64,000 bases of DNA from Thermotogae bacterium. Its GTDB lineage: Bacteria; Thermotogota; Thermotogae; Mesoaciditogales; Mesoaciditogaceae. The notes beneath the pieces were generated by a model. That model saw nothing but the letters and a program-made list of their open reading frames with translations, did not search any database and was not told where the DNA came from. Of this stretch, positions 1 to 8,036 are shown in pieces (position 1 is the stretch's first letter; every line of letters starts with the position of its first letter). The position numbers and the translations under genes are program-made. The stretch lies in the NCBI GenBank assembly GCA_026988035.1, contig JALSLY010000059.1:1-64000 (forward strand), read 5' to 3'.

Positions 1-182
1 GGCTTAAGGGACTTCGTTGAGCGTATGAGAATAATTTATTACGTTGTACTTTTTCGCTTGATTGCACATAATCACAGATTTCGTCGTAAGCTTGAGAGTT
101 TTCTTAGTCAGACTTGCATAATTTGAGTACCGCTTTGAAATCATTTTAACACATTGCAACCTAATATTTCAATATGCCGAAT

Positions 183-201
183 ATTCAAATTCAATTTGAA
201 T
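183..201. repeat. Perfect 9-1-9 palindrome
   Basis: ATTCAAATT, one C, then AATTTGAAT form a perfect inverted repeat. The short spacer suits a protein-binding operator or a cruciform better than an RNA hairpin, because one unpaired base cannot close a loop. A weaker CCAAA/TTTGG pair follows at 202-216. No gene starts within 400 bases downstream, so any regulatory role is speculative. Confidence 0.5.
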
Positions 202-320
202 CCAAACTAAATTTGGTCCTCATCGATTTGACGGGGATAATTGAACTTTATATTCATTTCTGCTTTGCAAGTGGTCAGGGAATTTTTTTAGAAGTCTCGG
301 CAGGTCTTGTGTGTTTTTCA

Positions 321-380
321 ACCTCATATCTTGTGAACTTGACAATGGATAAACGAGCGAGTCAGTTTTGATAAAACTTC
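321..380 (+). repeat. Dispersed repeat segment X, copy 1
   Basis: This segment shares the core TCTTGTGAACTTG, then G/A-variant ATGG, and the ending AAACTTC with 27550-27607 in the same orientation. A few insertions and deletions separate the copies. Here it runs straight into repeat segment Y (377-460). In the other locus the X and Y parts are split and Y is inverted. Confidence 0.55.
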
Positions 381-460
381 AAAAAAATTCCCTTGTCGTT
401 TGAAAAGCGATGTATTTTTGTTAAAAGCCATTGACTTGTAAAGTTGACGCACAACTTGAG
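377..460 (+). repeat. Dispersed repeat segment Y, copy 1 (84 nt)
   Basis: This 84-nt stretch is the near-identical reverse complement of 27212-27295. By eye about nine in ten positions agree, and the last 25 positions (436-460) are identical. It contains an AAAAGC/GCTTTT-type pairing and the end GACGCACAACTTGAG. Two long near-identical non-coding copies 27 kb apart in opposite orientation point to a dispersed element, such as a MITE-like relic or a structured intergenic repeat. It has no protein-coding capacity. Confidence 0.85.
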
Positions 461-538
461 AATTATGATGTTTCACTATACAGGACACCGAATGTTAAGA
501 ATTAGTTAAACGTATGATCAAGAAACAGTGTAAGGGTG

Positions 539-544
539 TATAAT
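539..544 (+). promoter_or_regulatory. Possible -10 box of the Ig-protein operon
   Basis: TATAAT lies about 70 nt upstream of the GTG start of the first envelope gene. No good -35 hexamer is found at 16-18 nt spacing, so it is either weak, activator-dependent, or not the true promoter. Confidence 0.4.
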
Positions 545-613
545 TTAAAGAAGTATTTGGGAAGAACATTTATTTTTAGGCACTGTTAACCATTAATGAA
601 AGGGGGAATAAAA

Positions 614-3600
614 GTGAAGAAAGTTTCTTTCATTGGGGTGTTCTTTCTGTTGATCGCAGCAGTTTTTGCATTTGCACAAGTTAACCTTATTGTTAATCCC
701 CAAATGCTTCCACCAAAAGCGCCATTTACTGTAATGGTAAATTCAGATCTTAGGAATGTAGTTTCAGTAACTGCGAGTTTTGATGGAACATCTGAAACTT
801 TTGAAAGTGTTCCAGCATCTTTCAGATTCTATGCTCCGAATTTGCCTTCTTGGCAAACAAAAGCATCTACAACAGTTCATGTAACGGTCTTGACTAAAGA
901 TGGAAAAAAGCATTTGGGAAGTGTTACAGTTTACATTTCAGAACATGCCAATCCGGTTATCGTGGTAACACCCAAAATGAAGATCAGTAAGAACTCTTTC
1001 AGCGGTACGGCGGTATTTAATGTCAAAGTCTATGGAGGAATCGGGATACAAAAATTGCAATTCATGGTTGATGGAAATGTTATAAAAACCTGGAGCAATC
1101 CAACTCCTGCCTTACCGTGGATTCATGATTATACTTTTACATTTGGGACGGCTAAAATGCCAAACGGATGGCACACATTCTCAGCAAGGATTATAAACGT
1201 AAATGCCGAGTTGTATTCAAGTCCAAATAGTATCTTATCGTATAAAGTTGACAACAAGCCGCCTTTAGTTAAAATTTTCAAAGTGAGTAAATGTCTTCCA
1301 GCTTCCACAAGTGTTGATATCAAGATCACCGCCGTTTCCACTCTAAGTGGTATATCTTTTGTGAAGATAAATAATAAGAAAGCAAGAAGAGGACCAGAGA
1401 AAAACGAATGGACCTTGAAGCTCACAACGCCGGAAAAAACGGGACCATGGTCTATTTCTGTTGTGGCTGTTGATAACGCTGGCAATATAACGTCTAAGAA
1501 ATTAAATGTTTTTGTTGACGGTTCAAAACCAGAGATAGATATAAAAACCGATGCTCAATATTTTAATAATGTCAAAGGTAAGATTACACTGTGGAGGAAG
1601 AAATCCCCTTTGACTCTCACTGTTTGGGCTTCATCCACAAGTGAACTGTGTGGTATAAAACCGGTTTTCAAAGTTAACGGAAAGTCTCAGGAGTGGAACG
1701 TTTTTCAAACCAGGTTTGCCACAGCAGGAACTTACACCGTATCTATTATTGTCATCGATCCTGTCAATAGGCTTGAGGCATCCACGACTTTGAGGTTTTA
1801 TCTCAAGTTTGACCATCGTCCTCCATCTATAAAATCCATAAAATTTTCATCAAACAAATTTATCAACAACGATGGTTACGTTGTCATCGCTCCCACTTCC
1901 ACGTTGACAGTTACCATCACCGCTAACGATGGAACCGGTGTTGGATTGAAAAACATTACAATTTCTCCAGTAAAGGCTGTGGGAAAGGGAAATACTCGCA
2001 CCTTTTCAATCGCTCAATTGAAATCAGGAAGAAATCTTTATCCTTTAAAAATCACTCTGTGGGATAAATTAAACAATTCTACGACTATATCGACAACATT
2101 GAAGATATGTGTTGATGACGCATCTCCAACATTGTCAGTCACACCCAAAGCATCTCTTTTACATAATGGCATTTATTGGAACAAGACTCATCCATTGATC
2201 CTGAGTGTGAAGTCGATGACGATGTGTGACGTTTTGCCTGTAGTAATAGTTAAAGTCAACGGCGAAGGGGTGTTTAGCGGAAAGGCTACTTCCATTGACG
2301 TTGATTTGACAAAGTCGGGAAATAATTCCGTTTATATCATTAGTACCAATCCTGTCAATGGAAAAACAAATACTCTTAGAAAGACTTACATGGTTGGGTT
2401 TGACAATACGCCTCCAACAATTGAAAGTATTACGCTTCCAGCCACGAAGGGGCCCAGCCAAAGTGCCACAGTTATTGTAAAAGTCACAGATACTGGCATA
2501 GGAATAAAGAGTGTTAAAGTGAATGATGTCAAAGCCACATACTCAAATGGAAAGTATCAAGCGGTTTTAAAAACGCCTGAGTTGAGTAAAAGCGGTTATT
2601 GGACTGTGAAGGTTGTTGCAAAAGATTGGCTTGGGAATCAATCGCAAAAAGATAAAAAGATTTATATCGATGCTCGTTCACCGCAAATAACTTGCAGTCT
2701 CTTTCCAAACAATCACTACAGAAATGGCACTTATTGGACTAAAGGTGGACGTTCCTATGTGCCATTTTATATTAACGTTGTGGTGAAAACAGATTCCGGT
2801 GTTGAGCCAATAGCAACATGTACTCTGAAAAAAGATCAACCAGAATCATCGCCGTCGATGATATTTAATGGAGCTACACTTGTGACAAAATCCGGCGTTT
2901 ATACACTAAAATGCGAAGCGTTGAATCCTATAAATGGAAAGTCCACGGAATGCGCGAAAGAGTACAGACTTGGTTTTGACGGTACACCACCAGTTATTTC
3001 GAATGTAACTTTACCCGCGACGATTGGTCCAGATCAAAACTTTAAAGTTACGGCAAAAGTTGTTGATAGCGGTGGCGGAGTAAAATATGTGAGTGTAAAC
3101 AACAAACTCATGAAGAGGATAGCTCCTCACTCCGATCTTTGGAGTAAAACTCTCATTGCACCATCTTTCAAAAGGAGCAGGAATTTTAATGTCACCATTT
3201 CTGCCATAGATGTGTTTGGAAACAAACGGACATTGTCAAGAAAAGTTTTTGTTGATGTGAATCCGCCGAAGGTAACTCTCTATCTTGTGAGTAGCAACGG
3301 TAAAAAGGTACGCGTCAATCCAAATGGAGTGTATTACTTCAAAAGTAAACCGAAATTGGAATATGTGGCACTCACCGATGGAAAAGTTAAACCCGAAACA
3401 AAAATGTACATGGATTGGACTAAGAAACCAATTTCAAATGGCGCAATGATTTCCGGAACTCACTTCATCAAAGTCGTTTCCACTAATACTATCAATGGGA
3501 AAGTTACAACTGTTAAGGTTGGATTCTCCGTAGTCGTTGATAGTATACCTCCAAAGTTGAATATAGAAGTTCCGAATGTTGTGAATACTTCTTCAAGTGC

Positions 3601-4114
3601 AAACATAAAGTTTTCCATTGAAGATGAGTATTTGAAATACGGATATTTAGTGGTAAAATCCGAAAATGGAGCCATTCTTTACAGTCATGCTTACAATAAA
3701 AGCGGTACAAATACTGTGAATTTAAGACGTGCATTTTCTGGAATAAACGGCAAAAATATTTCGATCGAATTGAGTGCTGTCGATCTTGCCGGGAATCCTT
3801 CGACCGCGAATAAAAAGTACATCTACGTTGATACTGTTCCACCTTACATAAGGAACGTTAACATCACAAAAGATGGCGTTGTTATTATAACTATGAGTGA
3901 ATCCGTACAAGGCAAACCGGAAGTGGTATTGATCTCTTCCAACGGAAAAGAAAAGCTCACTGGAAGTGGCGAAGTGTCCGATAACGAAGTGATTGTGAAT
4001 CAATTTATAGGAGGAAAGATTCAGAGAAATAAAATCTACAAGGTGGAGATTAAAAATGTTACGGACAAAGCGGGAAATACTATTGGAAATAACTTCACAA
4101 ATTGGGCTTTCTAA
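614..4114 (+). CDS. Secreted multi-domain Ig-like repeat protein (1166 aa)
   Basis: An N-terminal signal peptide (KKVSFIGVFFLLIAAVFAFA, then Q) directs export. Ten tandem Ig-like modules follow. Each opens with a D-x-x-P/S-P linker (DNKPP near residue 212, then about 301, 399, 500, 597, 686, 789, 881, 976 and 1073), a period of roughly 90-103 residues. Most carry D-x-x-G-x-x motifs typical of bacterial Ig domains. The last module (ITMSESV through DKAGNTIGN) resembles the SbsA/Big_5 type. No SLH domain, LPXTG motif or C-terminal helix is visible, so attachment must be indirect. GTG at 614 was chosen because AAAGGGGG lies 5-7 nt before it; the in-frame ATG at 596 sits upstream of that site. First of four envelope genes. 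The role (surface layer, sheath or adhesion) is inference. Confidence 0.85.
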   Translation: MKKVSFIGVFFLLIAAVFAFAQVNLIVNPQMLPPKAPFTVMVNSDLRNVVSVTASFDGTSETFESVPASFRFYAPNLPSWQTKASTTVHVTVLTKDGKKHLGSVTVYISEHANPVIVVTPKMKISKNSFSGTAVFNVKVYGGIGIQKLQFMVDGNVIKTWSNPTPALPWIHDYTFTFGTAKMPNGWHTFSARIINVNAELYSSPNSILSYKVDNKPPLVKIFKVSKCLPASTSVDIKITAVSTLSGISFVKINNKKARRGPEKNEWTLKLTTPEKTGPWSISVVAVDNAGNITSKKLNVFVDGSKPEIDIKTDAQYFNNVKGKITLWRKKSPLTLTVWASSTSELCGIKPVFKVNGKSQEWNVFQTRFATAGTYTVSIIVIDPVNRLEASTTLRFYLKFDHRPPSIKSIKFSSNKFINNDGYVVIAPTSTLTVTITANDGTGVGLKNITISPVKAVGKGNTRTFSIAQLKSGRNLYPLKITLWDKLNNSTTISTTLKICVDDASPTLSVTPKASLLHNGIYWNKTHPLILSVKSMTMCDVLPVVIVKVNGEGVFSGKATSIDVDLTKSGNNSVYIISTNPVNGKTNTLRKTYMVGFDNTPPTIESITLPATKGPSQSATVIVKVTDTGIGIKSVKVNDVKATYSNGKYQAVLKTPELSKSGYWTVKVVAKDWLGNQSQKDKKIYIDARSPQITCSLFPNNHYRNGTYWTKGGRSYVPFYINVVVKTDSGVEPIATCTLKKDQPESSPSMIFNGATLVTKSGVYTLKCEALNPINGKSTECAKEYRLGFDGTPPVISNVTLPATIGPDQNFKVTAKVVDSGGGVKYVSVNNKLMKRIAPHSDLWSKTLIAPSFKRSRNFNVTISAIDVFGNKRTLSRKVFVDVNPPKVTLYLVSSNGKKVRVNPNGVYYFKSKPKLEYVALTDGKVKPETKMYMDWTKKPISNGAMISGTHFIKVVSTNTINGKVTTVKVGFSVVVDSIPPKLNIEVPNVVNTSSSANIKFSIEDEYLKYGYLVVKSENGAILYSHAYNKSGTNTVNLRRAFSGINGKNISIELSAVDLAGNPSTANKKYIYVDTVPPYIRNVNITKDGVVIITMSESVQGKPEVVLISSNGKEKLTGSGEVSDNEVIVNQFIGGKIQRNKIYKVEIKNVTDKAGNTIGNNFTNWAF

Positions 4115-4115
4115 G

Positions 4116-5408
4116 ATGGCAAACGTTAAAATTCTTTTGATTGCTGTGCTCATGCTCACGCTGTTTTCTATGGCGTGGGCGCAGCCTTTCGTTGTTCGTT
4201 CAGTAGGATTGGGACCGTCTTTTGAGGTGTATCCAGCAATTGTAATATTAGGAAGAAACGGAACTTTTAAGCTCACTTTTCTTTCGAGCGAAAAAAATGT
4301 CGTGTATGATATTCTAAGGGATGGAAAGACAATATTTTCAAATAATACTAATAAGAAATCTTTGGCACTTAAAATATCTCTTAAGAATGCGTGGTATTCT
4401 TATCTCACGGTCAGAGCCAAAAGCAAGTCCGATCCTTGGAATACTTCTGTAGCAACCATTTTGGTTCTTTCACCCAAAATAAATGTGGATGTGAATAAAG
4501 AAATTTCCATTTGGGCGGTTCCTAAATCTTTTAGTTTGATTTCACCAAGTACGGGAAGTGTTTTCGTGATTGTAAACTCCGCTTTTGGCAGAAAATCCCT
4601 TACGATCTCGTTGGATAAAACTATTCTGATAGACAGGGAACTTTCACCCGTTTCAAATTCTCCAAAAATCTTTGAAGTACCTTTCAGCACAAAAAAACTG
4701 GCAGATGGTGAACATTCACTTAAAGCTAAAATGCTTTTGATTACTGGTATGAAATTAACCGTCGCCGCGACGATAGTTGTTTATATCGCACCACCTGTTG
4801 TTCAATCTTTTGAAGTTTCCCCCAAGGTAGTAAAACCCCAAAAAGTTACATTCACAGCTTCTGTTGTTATAAAAGACGAAGCGGGAGTTAAAAGCGTCAA
4901 GATCAATGGCGTTGCTGCTGATTATAGAGATGGAAAGTGGGTGGCGTTGGTTCCGGTGGATTTTTCAAAAGTTATAGTAAGTGAGGCAACGAATGTGAAT
5001 TTCACGGTAAAAGCTACCAATAATTTTAATAAGTCGGCTGAGAAAAGATTTTCAAGAAAAATTTCTGTTAGAGTAATCCCACCTGTGCCGACAAATTTGC
5101 ACACAACTTCTGTAAGCTACAATTCGATCTCAATTGCGTGGAATGCATCTCCTGGGGCGTCTGATTATAAAATTTACCGCTCGACAAATGGTCAACATTT
5201 TTCTCGGATTGCTGAAACAAGTTCTACAAATTACACAGATAGTAGTCTCAATTTATCTACAACATATTACTACAAAGTAAAGGCAATCAATGCTTATGGA
5301 GAATCAGGCTATTCAAACGTAGTCAAAGCGACCACCTTGTGGATTTGGTGGTGGTTAATTGGGATTTTTGCATCAATCATGGTATTGTTGTTATTCACTA
5401 TCTACTGA
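4116..5408 (+). CDS. Secreted Ig-like/FN3 protein with C-terminal membrane anchor (430 aa)
   Basis: The signal peptide ends at AWA-Q (about residue 22). Beta-rich Ig-like segments follow, with a clear one beginning APPVVQSFEVSPK near residue 227. A fibronectin type III domain spans about 324-408 (N-term VPTNLHTTSV, core SISIAWNASPGASDYKIYR, and YYYKVKAINAYGESGYS). The protein ends in a Trp-rich transmembrane helix (WIWWWLIGIFASIMVLLLF). It therefore looks membrane-tethered, with Ig and FN3 domains outside. The start ATG lies 1 nt after the stop of the preceding gene; an upstream in-frame start would overlap that gene by about 60 nt. Probably co-translated with the large Ig protein and part of the same surface structure (inference). 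Confidence 0.85.
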   Translation: MANVKILLIAVLMLTLFSMAWAQPFVVRSVGLGPSFEVYPAIVILGRNGTFKLTFLSSEKNVVYDILRDGKTIFSNNTNKKSLALKISLKNAWYSYLTVRAKSKSDPWNTSVATILVLSPKINVDVNKEISIWAVPKSFSLISPSTGSVFVIVNSAFGRKSLTISLDKTILIDRELSPVSNSPKIFEVPFSTKKLADGEHSLKAKMLLITGMKLTVAATIVVYIAPPVVQSFEVSPKVVKPQKVTFTASVVIKDEAGVKSVKINGVAADYRDGKWVALVPVDFSKVIVSEATNVNFTVKATNNFNKSAEKRFSRKISVRVIPPVPTNLHTTSVSYNSISIAWNASPGASDYKIYRSTNGQHFSRIAETSSTNYTDSSLNLSTTYYYKVKAINAYGESGYSNVVKATTLWIWWWLIGIFASIMVLLLFTIY

Positions 5409-5429
5409 TAAAGGGGAGGTGTAAGATCG

Positions 5430-5459
5430 TTGAACATTAAAACGATCAAAGTCAAATGA
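5430..5459 (+). CDS. Nine-codon leader ORF coupled to the barrel gene
   Basis: A TTG codon with an ideal GGGGAGGTG site 8 nt upstream (5413-5421) opens a frame of nine codons (L/M-N-I-K-T-I-K-V-K). It stops at TGA, overlapping the ATG of the next gene as ATGA. The real gene has no ribosome binding site of its own, so translation probably passes through this mini-ORF by coupling. The alternative is that the lysine-rich nonapeptide is the true N-terminus and one base was gained or lost in the sequence. Confidence 0.5.
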   Translation: MNIKTIKVK

Positions 5460-5947
5460 GAAAATTTGCTTTAATATCTTTGCTTTTGCTACTATCCTCG
5501 GTTGCGGTTTTCGGAGTTGCATCAATAAACGGAAGTATAGGCATCATAACTTCAACTGCTTCTCCGAATTATGCAATTGGGGTGACGGTCAAATCCCTGG
5601 GAACTATCGGTTTTGAATTAACGGTGGAGGGGAATCTTGGAAGCAATTTTGATTTCAGCAAGGTTGGGAGCATTCAACGATGGAACCTTATGCCTTCTAT
5701 ACTGTTTTCACTTCCAACTGGGGAAATAAGGCCTTACATGGGTGTTGGAATACTTACATGGTATGATATTCCCAATAGTAAGTTTGGCCCTGTCTCATTT
5801 GAACCTCTTTATTACAGAGGAGGAGTGGACGTGTTTTTGAAAGGAGTTGCGTTTTTTGCTGAAGCGCAAGGTACGTTCACTTATCAGCCTAAATGGTCTT
5901 TTAGTGGTATAGATGAATGGAGATTTGGCGTAGGTCTGGCGTTTTAA
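5456..5947 (+). CDS. Small outer-membrane beta-barrel-like protein (163 aa)
   Basis: A signal peptide (MRKFALISLLLLLSSVAVFG) is followed by alternating hydrophobic/polar strands rich in glycine and aromatics (for example IGFELTVEG, IRPYMGVGILTWYD, RRFGVGLAF-like end). The chain ends in phenylalanine, a common C-terminal signature of outer-membrane barrels. At about 140 mature residues it matches a small eight-stranded barrel of the OmpA/OmpW size class. It sits between two Ig-domain genes and may anchor or export them. Start codon overlaps a nine-codon leader ORF (ATGA). No sequence family recognised with certainty. Confidence 0.65.
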   Translation: MRKFALISLLLLLSSVAVFGVASINGSIGIITSTASPNYAIGVTVKSLGTIGFELTVEGNLGSNFDFSKVGSIQRWNLMPSILFSLPTGEIRPYMGVGILTWYDIPNSKFGPVSFEPLYYRGGVDVFLKGVAFFAEAQGTFTYQPKWSFSGIDEWRFGVGLAF

Positions 5948-5948
5948 T

Positions 5949-7367
5949 ATGGAAAAGTTTGTATTTTTTGTCTCCTTGGTGGTGTTGCTTCTTTTGCTGA
6001 CATCTTGTATGCTTGTCAAAGATAACACACCGCCGTCAATAACGAATTTCACAACATCTTCAACGTTGCTTTCGAGAACAAATATATCTTTCAGTGCCGA
6101 TGTGATTGATACGGGAAGTGGAGTTGACAGTGTGGTTTTTGAGATAGATGGTTCTCCACTTCCCACGTCTCAAAAAGGCACATCTGTTTACATATCGAAT
6201 TGGTATGGAGTTTACGGTTCACATCGTGTTACTGTCTTAGCCGAAGATCGCGCTGGCAATTTGGCTACCAAGAAGGATAGTTTTTTTGTTGCTGATTCTA
6301 CTCCCCCGATTGTTAATGTAAAATTTCCTAAAACTGTAGCCGTAGGGGTAAAGTTTCCTATCACGTTGAAAGTTTACGATCTTCAAAGTGGCATTGAATC
6401 AGTTTCGATGACGATCGACGGAGAAAATGTGCCTTTGATATCTGATACAATTGATTGGACATTTTCAAATATAGGAATTCATAAGATCTCGGTTACGGCT
6501 TTTAACGGTCAAGGATTAGTAACAACAAAGAATTTTGAAATAAGTTCGATCAACGCCAGAAATGTCCCACCTTATGTTCAATTTGTGAAGTGGCCAAGTG
6601 TGGTTAAAAGCGGTAAAAGTGCAACTTTTACGGTTTATGCTTACTCTCCAAATGGAATTGGAAAAGTTGGTTTAAAATTCGATAATGTTATTCGTGTTCT
6701 AACGGCTAATCCTGATAACGTTTATACTTTCGTGATAGATGTTCCAAACGTTGGCAATGGCATTTTGCAAGCCACTTGTACCGTTACTGATGGTGTTGGA
6801 ATAAAAAAGACGATTCATGAAGAGATTATGACACTTTCGAAAAACTCGACAGCTAACGTGATCATTCCAAAAATCAGTGTGAAAACCCCCATTGCAAAAA
6901 TACCTTTTTTCGTTGGTACAGTCTCAAAATCCGTTAAAGTTTCCGCCATGGTAGATGGAATACCCGTAGATGTAGAAGGAAGTTTTCCGGAAATGTTTGC
7001 TATTTGTCAATTGACACCTGGAAAGCATACAATTAATGTGATTTTAAATGGAAAAGTATTTGGAAAGGCAATGTTTTCTTCTTTCCTTCCTCCGGTAAAG
7101 ATCATAGGAATTTCTAAGACTTCTACAGAATTAACAGTCGAATTCTCAGGCCAAGTTGAAGCTTATGCAGATCCAGTGTTCGAATTAAGTTTTGGTGCCA
7201 CTTCAACCATTTTAATTAACAAGAGAGACATTATCATTAAGGGAAAAATGGTTTCATTTCCAATTTCTATGATTCCAACTTCGTTTTCTATAAAGGCAAT
7301 TGGATTGAGGGACATTTACGGACGAGTGATAAGTTCTTCTTTTGATATTTCAGAAAGTGCAAAGTGA
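5949..7367 (+). CDS. Ig-like repeat lipoprotein (472 aa)
   Basis: The N-terminus is a lipoprotein signal with lipobox LLTSC; Cys20 would be lipidated. Tandem Ig-like domains follow, opening with DNTPPSITNF (about 26) and DSTPPIVNVKF (about 115) and then more divergent copies around 205 and 295. The repeats resemble those of the 1166-residue protein upstream, including the motif DxAGN (DRAGNLATKK). The gene starts 1 nt after the barrel gene and ends directly before the ATG of the glycosylase gene. A lipid-anchored partner for the larger Ig protein is the natural reading, but no function is known. Confidence 0.8.
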   Translation: MEKFVFFVSLVVLLLLLTSCMLVKDNTPPSITNFTTSSTLLSRTNISFSADVIDTGSGVDSVVFEIDGSPLPTSQKGTSVYISNWYGVYGSHRVTVLAEDRAGNLATKKDSFFVADSTPPIVNVKFPKTVAVGVKFPITLKVYDLQSGIESVSMTIDGENVPLISDTIDWTFSNIGIHKISVTAFNGQGLVTTKNFEISSINARNVPPYVQFVKWPSVVKSGKSATFTVYAYSPNGIGKVGLKFDNVIRVLTANPDNVYTFVIDVPNVGNGILQATCTVTDGVGIKKTIHEEIMTLSKNSTANVIIPKISVKTPIAKIPFFVGTVSKSVKVSAMVDGIPVDVEGSFPEMFAICQLTPGKHTINVILNGKVFGKAMFSSFLPPVKIIGISKTSTELTVEFSGQVEAYADPVFELSFGATSTILINKRDIIIKGKMVSFPISMIPTSFSIKAIGLRDIYGRVISSSFDISESAK

Positions 7368-8036
7368 ATGAGAGAACCTAACGTTCAAGAATTAAAACAT
7401 ATTTTCAGAATATTATTGGATACCTATGGCCCTCAGCACTGGTGGCCAGCGAGTACGCGTTTTGAAATTGCTATTGGAGCTATTCTTGTTCAGAATACGA
7501 TGTGGAGAAATGTGAAGATATCGATCAAAAATCTGGAAAAAGCTGGGCTCTTGGAACCTTACAGAATGTATGTGGCTTCTTCTGAAAAAATAGCAAATGC
7601 CATTAAGACATCTGGCTTTCCAAGGCTCAAAACAGATCGTCTTAGAAATTTTCTAAAGTTTTTTGAGAATTTTTCATTTGACTTTGATGAAATGGATAAA
7701 TTGGAAACGGATTCATTGCGGAAGTCATTATTATCAGTGAACGGCATCGGCAAGGAAACAGCCGATTCTTTGTTGTTATACATTTTTAACCGCCCTACAC
7801 TTATAGTTGATGCTTACACAAAACGATTTTTTCTGAGATTGGGATATTCACCTTTATCTTTTAAAGAAAAAGGCAAATCGCAGCTCATGAATGCACTTAA
7901 AAATGATCCAAGTGAGCTTGGGGAATTTCATGCACTTGTAGTTCAGCATTCAAAAGCATATTGTAGAACAAAGCCACTTTGTGATAAATGCCCGCTGAGT
8001 AGTATATGCGAGTTTGGCGGTGCATATTATGATTAG
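7368..8036 (+). CDS. EndoIII-related / MagIII-type DNA glycosylase (222 aa)
   Basis: HhH-GPD base-excision glycosylase with an iron-sulfur cluster. The helix-hairpin-helix reads VNGIGKETAD (about 124-133) and the catalytic Asp is in VDAYTKR (about 147). C-terminal Cys199, 205, 208 and 214 form a C-x5-C-x2-C-x5-C cluster loop. In true endonuclease III the residue after GVGR is the lyase Lys; here it is Glu (GIGKE), as in the monofunctional MagIII-like 3-methyladenine glycosylases. The protein should therefore excise alkylated bases without beta-lyase activity (inference). ATG follows the lipoprotein stop with no gap, so expression is probably coupled. Confidence 0.85.
   Translation: MREPNVQELKHIFRILLDTYGPQHWWPASTRFEIAIGAILVQNTMWRNVKISIKNLEKAGLLEPYRMYVASSEKIANAIKTSGFPRLKTDRLRNFLKFFENFSFDFDEMDKLETDSLRKSLLSVNGIGKETADSLLLYIFNRPTLIVDAYTKRFFLRLGYSPLSFKEKGKSQLMNALKNDPSELGEFHALVVQHSKAYCRTKPLCDKCPLSSICEFGGAYYD

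Larger units (their letters stand above)
1..595. other. Non-coding left flank of the envelope operon
   Basis: No open frame here has a ribosome binding site or a recognisable protein. A 65-codon frame at 174-371 looks random. The stretch holds a perfect 9-1-9 palindrome (183-201), two adjoining repeat segments (about 321-380 and 377-460) that recur near 27.2-27.6 kb, and a possible -10 box just before the first gene. The left end may be the 3' flank of a gene outside the window; nothing in it can be assigned. Confidence 0.6.

Noticed and set aside
174-371. 65-codon frame near the window start
   Set aside because: No ribosome binding site, no family resemblance and overlap with repeat segment X. 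Best read as chance.
596-613. ATG at 596 as the start of the large Ig protein
   Set aside because: The AAAGGGGG ribosome binding site lies after it; GTG 614 gives a clean signal peptide.
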